Counted from the stretch's first letter, positions 1 to 13,719 are shown. The stretch: DNA of 64,000 bases from Agelas oroides (GCA_949130485.1 OX422186.1:9834444-9898443); one strand, 5' to 3'. The notes: generated by a model not told the origin, from the letters alone. Numbers and translations are program-made.

Positions 1-5
1 TGTTC

Positions 6-3000
6 ATGAGTGGTGATCTTGGTTCTGGAGGGAGCAGTAGTAGCACCTCCTCAAGCAGTAGTGGTCTTGCACCAGGACTGGCTGCTAGTGGAGATACAGC
101 TCAAGGTAATGGCACATCCTCCAGTGGAGATAGTCTTGCAGTAGGGGCTAGCGGGGATGTGGCTGGAGGAGACAGCAGCAGTGGCAGAGGTCTGATGTCT
201 GCAGTTGGCTCTACAATTCTGGAGTCCAGATCTGGACTGCTTGAAGCTGGGTCTGGGTCTGCATCTGGATTGAGATATGGACTACTTGGGTCTGGTTCTA
301 TGTCTGGGTCTGGATTGAGATCTGGGTCTGGGTCTGTACAGCTTGGGGCTAGTTCCGGGTCTGGATTGAGATCTGGATCTGGGTCTGGGTCTGGGTCTGT
401 ACGGCTTGGGGCTAGTTCCGGGTCTGGTTTGGGATCTGGATTTTTGGGGTCTGGTTCTGGATCTGGAATGGACTTGGAAGCACCCACAGCAACAACCAGC
501 CCACCTCCAAAGTGTATACAGACCTCACGCCCCACCCAGCCTACAATTGCTCCCACTTTCTTTGCCACCTGGCACCGCCTCTCTCCCAACATGAGCATCA
601 CCCGGGCAACAGTTCTGAGAGCAAATGGCTCTCGCTCAAGGGTTCGATTCATCCCAGCAAGTGACTTCAATGGACAAGCCTCCTTCTCATTTGTGGCTTG
701 GGACACAACTGACAACCTTGCAGATGGCAGCACCACAAACGCAACGTCCAGCTCTGGCACTGACGCATATAGCACCCAGTCGGTCACAATCTCCGTACGA
801 GTACAAGCAGTCAACGATGCGCCCTTGCTCTCAAACCAAACCTTCAACCTTACATCAATTCTTGAAGACAATACTAACGCATTTGGAGATGATGTCAGTG
901 ATTTAGTTCCTGGAGTGCGGGATGTTGACCTCTCGGACACTGTGTTTGGTATTGCTCTCATTCTTGCTGACGAGGAAAATGGGGCGTGGCAGTTCAGTAC
1001 CACTGGGGGTAGACGCTGGACAACTATGCAGAACATTTGTCCCTACAACGCGACAGTGCTTAGTTCTGAACCAAATGGTGCAAATCGCATTCGTTTTGTA
1101 CCCAACAGGGACTTTAATGGGTACGTCTCGTTCTCGTTTGTGGCCTGGGATCTGACTTCAGGGGATGTGTCAGGAACGATGGGAGTTGACACAGCAGTGA
1201 GCGACCAAGTGACGGGAACATTTAGCACAACATCAACTACTGCAACTCTTTTTGTGGAACCTGTGAATGATTCGCCGGTCCTCAATGCAGGTGCACGACT
1301 ATCCTCCATTGCTGAGGACACTCCCGTGAGCAAAAACAATGGCACTAGTGTCAGTGACATTGTAATGGGATCATACAGGGATGTGGACGAGGGTGCAGAG
1401 ATGGGGGTAGCAGTGGTGGGCGTGGACCTGAGGTTTGGTGTTTGGGAGTGGTGGTGTCCTCACACGCAGGTGTGGGAGAAGTTCATTGGAGATTTGCAGT
1501 ATGGGGTTATTGTACCACCGAACCCCAGGGTAGAGAGGGCCACCTTACTTGCGGGTGACTGCCGGATACGCTTCTTGCCTAACATAAACTTTAACACCTT
1601 GCAAGACACAAATGGTGACCAGAGACCACTGTCTGATACACCATGGATCACGGTACGAGGGTGGGACAACACTGGCATCTCTAGGGGTCTCGTGGGGAGA
1701 TATGGCGTTGATACAACTTACAACACCGATAGCATTACAAATGAGTTCAGTGCTGAAACTGAGAATGTTACAATTGAGGTCATTTCGATCAACGATCTAT
1801 CAGTGGTTCGAATCTCAAGCGACGGGGATGGGCTCAATTTCACAACACAGTTCACAGAGGAGCAACCCTATGTTAGGATCGTGGAGCCCAATGTACTGTC
1901 TTTGACGGATATAGACCATGCCAGACTTGAATCTCTCTCCGCTGTTCTCAACAACTCCATAGACCCGTTCTCTGAGATGATCGCGATTGAGCTTACCCCT
2001 GAGGCCCCCGTTCAAATTGACTCCAACACAAGCATGGCTCTTGTAACCATTGGCAACAGCACAGAGCGGATTCAACTGATTCAGAACGTATTTGGTGCAG
2101 AGCCCTCTGCTCCATCTAGTCTTACTCTCACCACTCCTCCTGGAGGACGGAGAGCATCAGTTGAGGCGTACGAGACCCTCTTTGCCTACCTTGTGTACCG
2201 CAACAGTAACCCTGAGCCCAATAACGCCACTAGAGTGATCCAGCTTTACATTGACGACAGCGAAGATGTGAACTCCTTAGCACACAGCGAGGTTCAAATT
2301 GGGCTGCTTAATGACAACGCACCTGTCTTGCAAAACTACCTGCCATATTTGGAGTTTGTGGAGGGAGAGTTATCACCAGTGTCAATTGTCTCAGAAAATC
2401 TCACCCTGACTGATTCTGACCACAACGAGTATTTCTACATGACCAATGCCACTGTCATGCTCCACCCTATACCTGTTTCAAGCGCTGAAAATGTGTCAGT
2501 GGATTTGAGTGTGGTACCCCCAGAGTTCAATGTGACACAGAACTATGATCCCTCTTCTGCCGTCTTGCTGGTCTCAGGAAGTGCTCCAGTGGCTGTGTAT
2601 GGGTCCATTCTGCGTACGTTGGTGTACCAGAACACCATCAATGAGCCCCTCCCAGGGATAAGGACGGTCACACTACAAGTATTCGATGGGGACCACTCCA
2701 GCAACATGCAGGGGGTCCAAGTGAATGTTTTTGTTGTAAATGACCGGTCCCCTGTGGTGACCACCTCCAACATTCCCTTTGTGTACACAGAAAGAGCCAT
2801 GCCAGTTGCCATTGGAGATGGGTTAACTCTGAGTGACTCAGACAGTGGGGGATTCCCCCAGTTAAATGTTACTTTAACCCTTACGAATGTATATGATAGT
2901 GATCTGGAAATCCTCACTGTGACCACCTTTGGATCTGTTTCGTCCCAGTTTGATAACTTGACTCTAGTATTGCTGGGACCAGCAACAATCTTTGACTTCC

Positions 3001-6000
3001 AGCGGACATTAGCTACCCTGACCTACACCAACATGGCAGAAGAGCCCGCCCCACCCAATAGGGTTATTTCAGTCCAGGCACACGACGGTGACTTCACAAG
3101 TGAAATAGAATACATTCAAGTTCTGATCCAACTCGTGAACGATATTCCCGTTGTGGACTTAAACGGTCCTCAGCTGCCTGGGAGGGACGTAGTCATCAAC
3201 TACATTGAAGGTATTGGGGCATTGGCTATTGCTAGTGATGCTACCCTCACCGACAACGACCATAACTACTTTCTACAAGTCACGGTGTTGATCGTCAACC
3301 CACTGGACATGCCAAATGAGATTCTTGCTGTGAACATGACAAACGATGTCAACATGACAAGTGGTACCAACTTCACAGGTAGTGAAAACATTACCAACGG
3401 TAACCATGACGATGTTACAAATGGCGCCAACATTACAGTTGAATATGACCCCAACAGTGCCATACTGGTGCTGAGTGGCAATGCCAGCATAGAAGACTAC
3501 CAAACCCTGCTGAGAAGGCTAACCTATGAAAACAAGGAAGCCAATCCTGGCTTTCCGAACACAGATCCACGAATGATCCAATTTGTGGCTTTTGACGGGC
3601 AAAACTACAGCACACCTGCTGAAGTGCTTCTCACATTTGAGTCTGTAAACGATGCTCCACTACTCGACCTAAATGGTGACGCAGACGGAACAAATTTCAC
3701 TACTGTTTTCACAGAGGAAGGTAGTCCTGTGTCTCTGACAGACCCACAAGCCGTTCTGTTCGATATCGATAACACTTCTCTAACATTTGTAAGGATATCC
3801 ATTGAAAACCTGCTTGATGGCGAGGCAGAAGTTTTGAGAGTGAACTTGTCGGAGCAGCTTGATCTGGCGCTGTACTCATACCAGACTGGAACACTGATGA
3901 TTGAAGGCCTGGGAGAGACTGAGAATTTCAGAGCAGCCTTAGTGTCAGTTACATACCAAAATCTTGCAGATGAGCCTAGTTTTGACCCAAGGGTCATATC
4001 GTTTGTTGCCAGTGACGGACTCCTCGACAGTAGAACCTACTATACAACCGTGGCTCTCACTCCCATTAATGACCCCCCAAGGTTGCTGATTACAGGGGGC
4101 AGAAGAACTTCCCCACCACCATTGACTCCACCTCCTACTACTGAACCCCCTCCCACCACACCCACTACTACCACAGAGGCACCCACCACTGGAATGGGAT
4201 CTGGAAGTGTGGGATCTGGAGATATGGGAGGATCCGGGTCAGGGTTGCTGGGGTCCGGATCTGTTTCAGGTTCTGGATCTGGAATTGGACTGGCATCTGG
4301 ATCAGGAATGGGACTGCTTCAGTCTGGAATGGGTTCTGGACAGTTAGATCCCAGTAATATGACTGATGTTTCACAGAATGGTACTAGCATTGGAATGGAA
4401 CAAAACCAGACTGCCAATGGAACAGACTCAGGACAGCCACCTACACTTGGCTCTGGTATGGACTCAGGAATGCAAGCCGATATTAATGACACTGGTACTG
4501 AAGGGAACTATACCACTCTGTACGCAGAGAACTCGGTACCAGTGTCTATTGTGAATGTGGGCGGGGTACTCGTGGAGGACGACGATGATGCAGTATTGGT
4601 GCGTCTGGAGGTCATACTAGAAGGGGTCCGAGACCCTGGATTTGAGGCCATCTTCTTTGACCACACAGAACTGAGCAATGAGTTGGTGGCCATGCTTTTC
4701 CGAACTGGGTTCACGGGGGACGCATCGACCTGTTCACGTGGTAACAGAGCCATGCTACACACTGCCATTGACCTGAATATCACTCTGAGTATCTTACAGT
4801 GGGAGGAGGTGATCAAGAGTTTGAAGTACTGTAACACCGATGAACATCCCATCAGTGGTAACCGGACTGTCTCATTCCGAATCCAGGATCCAGGTCTGGC
4901 ATGGAGTGAAACCCAGATGACTACAATCACAGTGTTAGCCATCAACGATGCCCCAATATGTACCACCACCATGAACCTGTTCACCATCCAGGAGGACTCT
5001 AACATTACCATCCCAGTGCTTGGTAACTGCTTCGACCACGAGGAAAATTTGACTGGAGGATCTATCTACATCCAAATGCAGCCTGAAGTGGGCACAGTAG
5101 TTGTTGACAGAAGTACCGGAAGTATAACATACTTCACTGCACTGCATGACTATGGGACTCGAGTGTTTGCATATCACGCTTGTGATTCTGAAGGCCTCTG
5201 CTCGACTCCCCAGCGAGTCACGGTCGTGATAAACCCAGTCAATGACCCACCCTACCCTGCCGACAACTTAACACTCGTGTTGCAAGAAGATACTAGAATG
5301 CTGGTCCCATTGACACGGTTCTTTGGAGATGTTGAAGATGATCTTGTTCCAAATAATGCATACCCCCGTGTCGTTAGCTTCACTGGGAGTGCAACAAATA
5401 GCTGGGTGCTTGTACCCGATGATGTCAACAGTACAATCGAGTTTATACCATTTCTGAACTTCAACGGTGAAGACACGTTGAATCTCACTGTGTGCGACAG
5501 TAGCAGTGCATGTGTTGTGATTAGTGTTAGTGTCATTGTGACACCAGTGAATGATCCACCTGAGATCCAGATCTTGTACCAAGATGGCCAGCCACCCACA
5601 AGAACTGAAGAAGACACACTGGCCAGAATTGAGATTTTGATCAGGGATGTTGAAGATCGTACTGAGTTGAATGTTTCTGTTGTTGCCGTGGGCAATGGAA
5701 CTGCAGTTCCTGATAGGTCACAAATCACACTTAGCACTGTCAGCCTTGAAACAGGGACAGATATTTTTCAGCAAAGAATGCATGTGAACTACACTCCAAA
5801 TGTGAATTTTTTTGGCGATGACTCAGTGATTATTTCTGCTACTGACTCTGAAGGTAACTCTACCCAAACCGTCATTGACATCACAGTGCGATACGTAAAC
5901 GATCCTCCCGTGTTTGGTATCACGCAGCTCGAAGTCCTTGAAGATCAGCCACGAAGCTGGAGGCTCCCAATTGACCTACAGGTCACGGACCCAGAACAGC

Positions 6001-9000
6001 AACTTCACGCAGGTTCTTTCTCCCTCCTTGAGCCAGCCAGCCTTGGCAATGTGACTTATACTTTCAATGAGACCCACGTTGAAGTGACGGGCCTGTTCCC
6101 CGAGTACGGCATCCTGACTTACTACCCTCCTGAACATTATTTCTCTCGAAATGTGGATGATGTAATCACATTTACACTCCAGGCTTGTGACACCGACCCC
6201 ATAGACACTCCCCTCTGTCAGAATACCACCATACGTGTCACAGTTCTCTCCGACAACGATGCCCCAATCCTACCCCAGGTTAACCTCACTGTGGACGAGG
6301 ATGGTACCACAACCGTCAATCTCTGGAGTTACACCTCTGACGTGGAAGAAGGGCGCCCCCCTAAGGAAAATATCGTGCTCATCAACCCCCTCCCAACTCG
6401 AGGTGTGGCTTTCTACAACGGGTCCACAGGGGAGCTCACATACACTCCGAACATGAATCAATATGGAGTTGATTATGTCTACTATAATGCATGTGACAGT
6501 CAGAACATCTGCAGCACCGTGCGGGGGGTGGTGGAAATTGTGATACTGGAAGTCAATGATCCACCAGTTGCGAGGAATTTTATACACATAGCGAGGGAGG
6601 ACGATTTTGATTTAATTGCTTTCAACAGTAACATAACTGATAACGAAACCAAAACTAGCAATCTGCGACTCGGTATCCGAGCCCCTGGTACTGGTGGTAG
6701 GACCTACTTGGACGAATGGACTACGGCTATGGGTGGACGTCTCCGAGTGTACCATGCCCACCAGATTATTACATACCTCCCTCCTCCTAACTATGTAGGA
6801 CCCGATACCTTTGTGTATTCCGTTTGTGATGTGTGCGACCCACGACGAGACAGGGAGTTGGGGAGAGTAGACCCTGATCCTGTTTGTACTCGCCAACTCA
6901 ATGAGAATGGTGGCAGTCCGCTCAAACCTGGAACAGACATCCACATTGCTTGTGACGAGAACACAGTGAGCATTGTGGTTGCCAATGTCAATGATGTTCC
7001 AATCATTAAAGACATTGCTGGGACAACAGACACTGCCTCTCCATTCGTATTTACCCCATTTGAAAACTCACAAGTGACAGAGACCACCACCACCCCGGGG
7101 GTGTATTTTTATCGGAATTCCAGTTTAGCAGTGTTTGATGCTGATGACTCACAGTCCTACTCTGCACAGCGTCAGGGACTCAATCTCACTCTGTACAATC
7201 TGGAACCGGAAACTGATATTGACGAGACCTCTCTGATTGTCAAGTCCAGCCCCTTAAATGGAAATGCTACAGTCAACATGGTGAACGGAAGGGCAAGAAT
7301 TTTGTACACCCCGCAGACAGGATTTAGTGGATACAACGAATTCCGGTTTGAGATCTGTGATAAACAAATAGGGGAAGATCAGCCACGATGTGCCGAAGCA
7401 AATGCACGAGTCTGGGTTACACGACCCGGACCTGAAATTGTGTCCCTTGTTGCAAATGGTGCGACAGACGCTAACATACCCAGACAAGATTCTGACTCCA
7501 AGGTCTCCAGGGGGGACACCATTCTCTTTACATTTGCGGAAGACACCAACATGCCTCCGTACGGGTCAACAAACCGGATATTGAGCACTTCAGATGTTGA
7601 CCAACTGTTTGATTTTGACCCTCCCTTTATTGCGGCTGAGGTGGTGGAGAATGGCTACAATGGGCAGTGGATTTCTCCCCGCGAGTTCTTACTCACGATT
7701 CTGGATGAAGGATACCCTCAGCCATTTAGGGTGACTACCAATAGGGGACAGAGGCAGATGAGGGAGATTTTTGTTGGTGAGTGGAGAGTCTCCGTTGCAC
7801 CAAATACAACACGTTCGTGTGGCGGATTTGACTCCAACAGCCAGCGCATGGCAGTTGACCAGTACTGCTTGCTAAGTGCCGACATGACTACACTTCACTC
7901 TGCATCCACCTCCCCTGCACTCCAGGGGGACTTTGGCCTCAAGCTCCCAGAAGTGGCTAATGTACTAGTCCGCAATATTGCTGTGGATGACTCAACACTG
8001 GAGGGGAACCGAGCCCAGGCTCTGTTCCAGAGGTCCCAGATAGCCCTCATGCTGAAACAGCCCCTCTCATATGCACAACTATCAGTTTACTGTGAGAAAG
8101 ACGCAGGAGACATACTGGATGCAAGTCAGCTTGGGGACCAGGTGGAACTAACCGTTGTTGGGTGTGCAAACCTGCTCAATGATGGCCGTGATGCAAACGT
8201 GGTGTATGAAGAGGACATTAGAACTGTGCAGGCAATTTTCTCCAGTGGGGGAAGGAGGAGGAGGAATGTGGCTGGGGCCAGCATGGAGGAGCTCAATCGA
8301 GTGAAAAGACAGAGCAACGTAATGTCTTCCGCTGAACAGCCGATTGTGTCGGAGGTCATTCTCCAAGTTCAGGTACTGTCCAATTCAGTCGTTGACCCAT
8401 TCACCTCGCCAAACCAGTTTGTGAACCTTGTACGACAGAGCTTCAACAATGAGACTCTGGCTCAGGTCATTTTTGAGACACTGGGGGTGCAGGCCGTAAG
8501 CATCATGCAGCACTCAAATGCGGCACAACCTGTAGTCATGGACCCTTACTTCTACTACGAGTTTGACGACAATCTGACTCCAGATATCACACATGTTGTT
8601 GCTGACGACCCTGATGACATGGATACCGAGTATGGTGCCGGAGATACTATAACCATCACTTTTGACCGAGCCACCAACCAGCCACAAGTTGCAACAAAAG
8701 CTGACCTTGATTTCATATTTGTGTTCGACCCACAGCTAGGTGCTGACTACACGGGGACTTGGTTGTCCCCGAGTGAACTGCAAATTACAGTAGTCAGTGT
8801 AGGAAACACTTTGACTCCGTCTCTCAACAACTTCTCCCTTACGTTCACACCTAACTACTTCCATACTAACGCTACCGTCAGAGCAGTTAATAGTCTTGTG
8901 CCCACAGAGACACCGTGGTGTATTGGAATCAACGTCTGTGGCCGGCAGACTTCAACCAGGGTACCCCCTCGCTCCATTGGTATTTGTGACGAAAATACAC

Positions 9001-10887
9001 TCTCGTGTCGAGCTCACGAAGGCTGGAAAACTCTGGAAGGAGATTTTGGAACTGGTAGTCCAATAGTTCCTGATGGATTCCCGTGGTGGTGGATTATTGT
9101 AGCTATTGTGGCGGTTGTCCTAATAGCACTATTAATAGTGGCACTGTACTTCTTGTACCGATACTACACTCACAAGGCACAGCGGAAGGAGGCCCTCAGG
9201 GTTGTGAGGAGGTGGAAGAAGGACAAATTTGCTCCTGGGAAAGAGGCTAAGAAGGAGGAGGGTCCACAGCCATGGGTGAAACCACCTGATGTGTCAACAA
9301 TGCGGGACAATCCGGATCCGTTTCAGGCACTACAGAAACTTCCGCCGGTTGTTGCCAGGCCTCCTACTGCTATTACTGAGGTAGAGCACCTGCCTCCAAT
9401 CCCTCCAATCCCTCGACAGCAGCCACCGTTTAAACCTCGCACCCAACCAACTCTGCCTGGTCTTCAGTCCATACCTGATCGTCCTGTCCAACAGAGAAGC
9501 CTCAGCACTGGAGGACTGCCTCCACAACTGGTAAGGCAGGACACTGTTGACAGTAGAGCACTAGTTAGCTGTGGGTTAGCCTCTTCCCAGGCCTGTACTG
9601 AAACAAGTGGGTTAGCCTCATTCCCAGGTCTGTACTGGAATGATGCTATCTGTGGGTTAGCCTCGTTCCCAGACCTGTACTGGAACGATGCTAATTGTGG
9701 GTTAGCCTCATTCCCAGACCTGTACTGGAGCGATGCTAATTGTGGGTTAGCCTCGTTCCCAGGCCTGTACTCCTACGAGGCTAGCTGCTTTATGTATGCA
9801 GTGCGTTAAGGTTGCCATAACACTAGCCCAGCAACGCTGTCAAGAGTATCTTGTGCACATTTGAGTGTGTGTTGGTGTGCAGAATCACAGTCCACCCATA
9901 TTGTACATACATCATTTCCTCTGTACAAGATTACCTTGTTTGAATTACGCCCCTTCTCTCTCCACACACACATCATCACAGGGCCTCCCTCCCCTGGTAC
10001 GTACCCCTGGTGAGACCCCGGCTCGTGTAGACCGCCGGTTGACCCTCCCTCCTCTGAAAGGAGGTGCAGTAGCCCACCAGGCACGCAAGGCATTTGGCAG
10101 TATGGATGAACTCGGCCCCTCTGGCGTACCCTCAATGCCTGGAGCAATGCTCCCACGCCGGCTCCCCTCTCTCCATAGCCCCACTTCACTCCAACCTCCA
10201 CTCATGCTGGGACGCATTGGAGACCGAGGTAAAGGACCAAGCAGCGGCAAACCAGTCCCAAAGAAGAACTCCCCACACACTTCCTCAGAAGAAGACGTCA
10301 CAACTGATACGGAAGGAGTTGCTGCTTCAGGCACTGCCCGTCCTCCTCTGTCACCTGTCTCCAGCTTCCCCCCTGCTCCACCCTTCCGTACAACCAGACC
10401 TCTTCCTGCAATTGGAGAACCCTCTCCCTTGCGTGGAACTCAGCTACCTCCCATTCAACGCCAGCCCTTACCCCTACCTTTGCGTGTCAACATTCCCACC
10501 TCTCCAAATACGTTAGCTGGCTCCATGCCTTCACGCAGAACCCATGTCGATCCATTTGCACCACTGAGCCCAACACGATCAACAGCTGCCCCCTTCAGTC
10601 CCATCCAATCTCTTCCCTCTAAGACACCTCTCGGGAGGGCTCCACCCACCCCCTCACAACCAGCTACCACCATCAGCCCAATCCGGCCACCTGTTAAACC
10701 AGCATCCCGGCTGGCCCCATCCACTTCAGGTGTGGCCCCACCCCCTCCTCAGAAAACAACAAAAACCACAATGCAAGCCAGACCACTGGAGACCCTTGGC
10801 CCTGGAGCTAGTGGAGTGTCAGGGGGAGGTGACCAACCCACCACCAACCCACCTCAGAATGACCAGGAGACAACACAGGAAACTTGA
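6..10887 (+). CDS. Giant cadherin/VCBS-like (tandem-95) transmembrane adhesion receptor, 5' partial
   Basis: Two exons are visible: 6-9530 and 9982-10887 (intron 9531-9981, GTAAGG...CACAG, phase 0), giving about 3,476 residues. The first ATG at 6 has no signal peptide, so the true start is probably upstream. Residues 1-155 are Gly/Ser-rich. About 15 repeats follow, each closing with a V/I-N-D-x-P motif (near residues 269, 419, 595, 768, 911, 1043, 1213, 1353, 1645, 1743, 1846, 1963, 2082, 2182, 2327), typical of cadherin-like/Ig-like tandem repeats. A Thr/Pro and Gly/Ser linker splits them at about 1360-1505. Two copies of another domain sit at about 2503-2580 and 2878-2940, with furin-like sites (RRRR, VKRQ) between them at about 2749-2770. 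One membrane helix lies at about 3025-3050, then a basic, Pro-rich cytoplasmic tail. Inference: surface or matrix adhesion. Ligand and orthologue are unknown to me. Confidence 0.85.
9531..9981 (+). repeat. Receptor intron carrying in-frame 45-bp tandem repeats
   Basis: This is the last intron of the giant receptor gene. Repeats start at 9571, 9607, 9652, 9697 and 9742 (unit 36 then 45 bp), each beginning GTGGGTTAGCCTC and containing TTCCCAG. This is the same motif that ends the dispersed hairpin elements elsewhere in the window. Because 45 is a multiple of three, the exon frame stays open through the donor to a TAA at 9807-9809. An unspliced transcript would add about 92 residues of CGLASFP-type repeats and end there. 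Confidence 0.8.
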
Positions 10888-12344
10888 ACTGTAGAATACT
10901 ATAGAGTACAATAGATTACTATGTTATAGCTCTAGTGTCCATATGTCAAGATGTTACCCTATATTTATGCTGTTACTATAATATTTAACAGTTGATCAAC
11001 TTCAATCTATAATATAAGCACTCATGTGGATAAGAAAGCTATAAGGGCCAAGCATGCAGGCCAGACTAGCTGCAATGCAGCCTTACATAGAAGTTCTAAC
11101 AGGCAACTAGAATCAGTCATACATATTGTATTGTAATTCTATAGGCAAATGTTTCAGACGATCCAAGCCTGGCCATATGTCTGCTGCTTTAATTGAGCAC
11201 TAGCTCAACTGACCACTTCTACACAGAAATAAGTCATACATTGGCTGCTTATAGTAGCCAACATCAATATTCTGTAGCTAAAACTGATACATGACGCGGA
11301 TTGTCTAGATCTGGTTTCACGCTCAAAATCATGCCAACAGGTGAATTTCAGGCAAATTAATTGAGAGTTTCTTGTTCCCAGGCCAGCAATCAAAGACTAG
11401 ATCGAAGTGGCGAGTGCCCAGGAACAAAGCTACTAATGTCAAGTACTAGTGAGATGATTCATCATCATGGGGCGAGCCTGAGCAAGCAGCAAACTGCTGA
11501 TATACTACCTTGTCATGGCACACAGCAGGATTTGTCACTGTCGACCATTTAAGCCAAATTTGACAAGTCACACATAAGTAGCTAAGTCCTCACCAGAAAT
11601 AAATAACGATGAGTATCACTACTTACACCATGTGCATGCTGCAGCATTGTTTGTGTGTGAAAATCCAACCCAGCAAACCGTGTTGTACATGCAGATTTTC
11701 ATCGAACAGGTATGCAAACAAACTTTATCCCTATTGTATGTTGCCGTATAAAAGTATATATAACAGACTGGGCTGCATAAATGGTGACATAGGTGCAAGT
11801 TAGTTCTCTGACTTGGTTTCTTCATGAAATTTTGAGACCTGCACAAATGAAATGAGATCAAGTGAGCACTGTTTGAACTTGGCTTGTGACACTCTGTTAC
11901 AATCCACACATCTGAAACGTACGAATGCTACAAAGTGGTTAGTCGTTCCTAGTACCATAATACTCTCACATGGCCGCACCCTGTTCCACAAGAGAGGGAA
12001 GGAGTCTGGTAAACTTATTTTACAGCAGTTTGTTGCCCCACACTGTACAGTGCGGGACCAATCATAGCGCATATCCTGTCACATGAGTACTGGTATCACA
12101 ATTTCAATAGGAAATTACAAGGTGTGAAACAACTGTGAAACCCGAGATCCTTAGCAGCCTTAGCATCATAAAAGTTACCAGACCCCTCTTGTGGAATGGG
12201 GTGTGGCTAAGTGAGACTAGTACCATAAAGGGTCAAATTACAACACCAAGAGTCCCTCATAGAGAACGAAGCAGTCAGTAAAATGTTCTAACGCTAAAAA
12301 TCATTCTCCTTCCGGGGTTACAGAACTAAGTAGTGCTGTCTATC
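10888..12344. other. Intergenic region between convergent genes, no gene seen
   Basis: This is the 3' flank shared by the receptor gene (+) and LSM12 (-). It is AT-rich near 10900-11010, as expected for 3' UTR. I could not place the expected last small exon of LSM12 here. An antisense frame at 11800-12072 lacks any recognisable family signature and I do not call it. Confidence 0.6.
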
Positions 12345-12353
12345 TCTCACCAG

Positions 12354-12462
12354 TAGCCTCCTTCCCAGGCCACTCCCAGATTTTATCTCGCAGCTGTGGA
12401 GAAACTCGAGTTTTTCCCACAGCTGCGAGATAAAATCTGGGAGTGGCCTGGGAAGGAGGCTA
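12354..12462. mobile_element. 109-bp hairpin MITE with TAGCCTC ends, inserted at the LSM12 exon 3 donor
   Basis: The element is a nearly perfect palindrome running from TAGCCTCCTTCCCAGGCC to its reverse complement. It is flanked by an exact 9-bp duplication, TCTCACCAG, at 12345-12353 and 12463-12471. On the minus strand that duplication reads CTGGTGAGA, the end of LSM12 exon 3 plus its splice donor. The element therefore landed on the 5' splice site and both flanks carry a donor copy. Confidence 0.85.
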
Positions 12463-12468
12463 TCTCAC

Positions 12469-13719
12469 CAGCTTCTGGATCCTTCCAACAGCAGAGGAGG
12501 AGGACCCAGTGCAGTTCTCACTGGTGTAGGGCGGAGATATCCTGACATCATTAAGAACAACAATGGTGCTATTGTCCCACCGAATGTCATCATACCTGGA
12601 AAAGAACAATAAACAGTTGTCCTATTGGTGTTTGATCCCGTAATTTCAACTACAGTATAGTCGTAAGATTTGACGGGGAATTAAATTTGGCAGTTTGGTG
12701 GTCAGGGTTGAAACTGCCGAATTAAAATCCGCCAATATTATTTTGTACACAAACGTAATGACGTGCTCTTGGCCCCATCTGGCGCCCCACTACATGGCTG
12801 TACATGTAGCTAACTCGGTGCTTGCATGCTGCCAGTTTGGGAAGGATGGGGGGAGCATGATCTGGGGAATCTCTGCACTCCAGAGTATACCATTAAACTC
12901 ACATTTTCCTGATGGAGTCAAACAGGAGCTGTGCTTCCTTTGAGACCCCCACGCCCCTAGAGTTGACTTCCCTCCACTTGGCCTCAATGTTCTGCTCCAT
13001 CCTCCTCCTCACTCGCTGCAGGTTAATCTCGGGGAGGGGAGGAGTGGGGCTCAGTTGTGGTGCTCGAGAGAGTGGCTCCAGGTCCGAGACGTGTTCCAGG
13101 TTAATCACATGTACGTTGGTTCCTAAGGAGCTGTCATCTTCTGGTGTGAAGAGGTCAAGGAATATAGCCCGCTATCACACTGAGGTGCTACATTCATCCT
13201 GCACATTGTGAAGACATGGTATTGTTTTTGAGCTCCTCCTCATGCTTGCAACAAGAGCTAGGGAGAACAGGACTAGTGGGGACATACTCTAGGCTCTTTT
13301 TTGGCCACTTGACACACCTCACACCAAAGTAGAATCAATTTAACTTTCATCCTAGGCTGTTCACACCTCAGGTGAACATTGCTGTTTTCACGTAGCAATT
13401 AATGGTAAATTTGGAAGTGGGAACAGTTTGGAATCAAGACTAGTAACAATCTTATATGTTTTATGCCAACTGCTAGCATTGTTCTCTTGTTACCCAATAA
13501 CTATAACGCCACAAATTGTGTGATGCCGTTGATGTATAGCCATGCGTATTTTCATTGCTCTGTGTAGTGAAGGATACTAATCACTACGACTTTCGTCTGA
13601 TCGTCAGTGGCCACTACATTTCCTCTGAGAGTGTCCCCTTGCGTTGTTGTACACGAGAGCTCGCTCCCGGGCGGCAATACAGAGCTCAAGTTCTTTCCAT
13701 CCACTACTGCGGCAGCCAT
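12469..13719 (-). CDS. LSM12: LSM12 homologue (LSM domain plus anticodon-binding-like domain)
   Basis: Exons are 13578-13719, 12903-13140 and 12469-12595, with phases 1, 2 and 0 joining cleanly. The protein starts MAAAVVDGKN and runs 169 residues to the last mapped codon. An LSM fold covers roughly residues 10-75, with INLEHVSDLE matching the LSM12 signature INLQYVSEVE. The second half shows EAQLLFDSIRKMYDDIRW and ISPPYTSENCTG, matching QQLFQTIHK and ITPPYQVENCKG of animal LSM12. Family knowledge: LSM12 acts in RNA regulation with ataxin-2 and as an NAADP-binding protein. The animal protein is about 195 residues, so one short terminal exon is missing from my model. A hairpin element sits at the exon 3 donor; without splicing, a TAG follows two codons later. 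The start has a good context (AAAATGG) and faces RACGAP1. Confidence 0.88.

Noticed and set aside
101..1036. 311-residue frame antisense to the receptor
   Set aside because: Its Pro/Asp repeats mirror the Gly/Ser repeats of the sense strand, with no family signature.
11800..12072. 90-residue minus-strand frame as the missing LSM12 C-terminus
   Set aside because: No match to the expected LSM12 tail and no phase-0 acceptor giving continuity.
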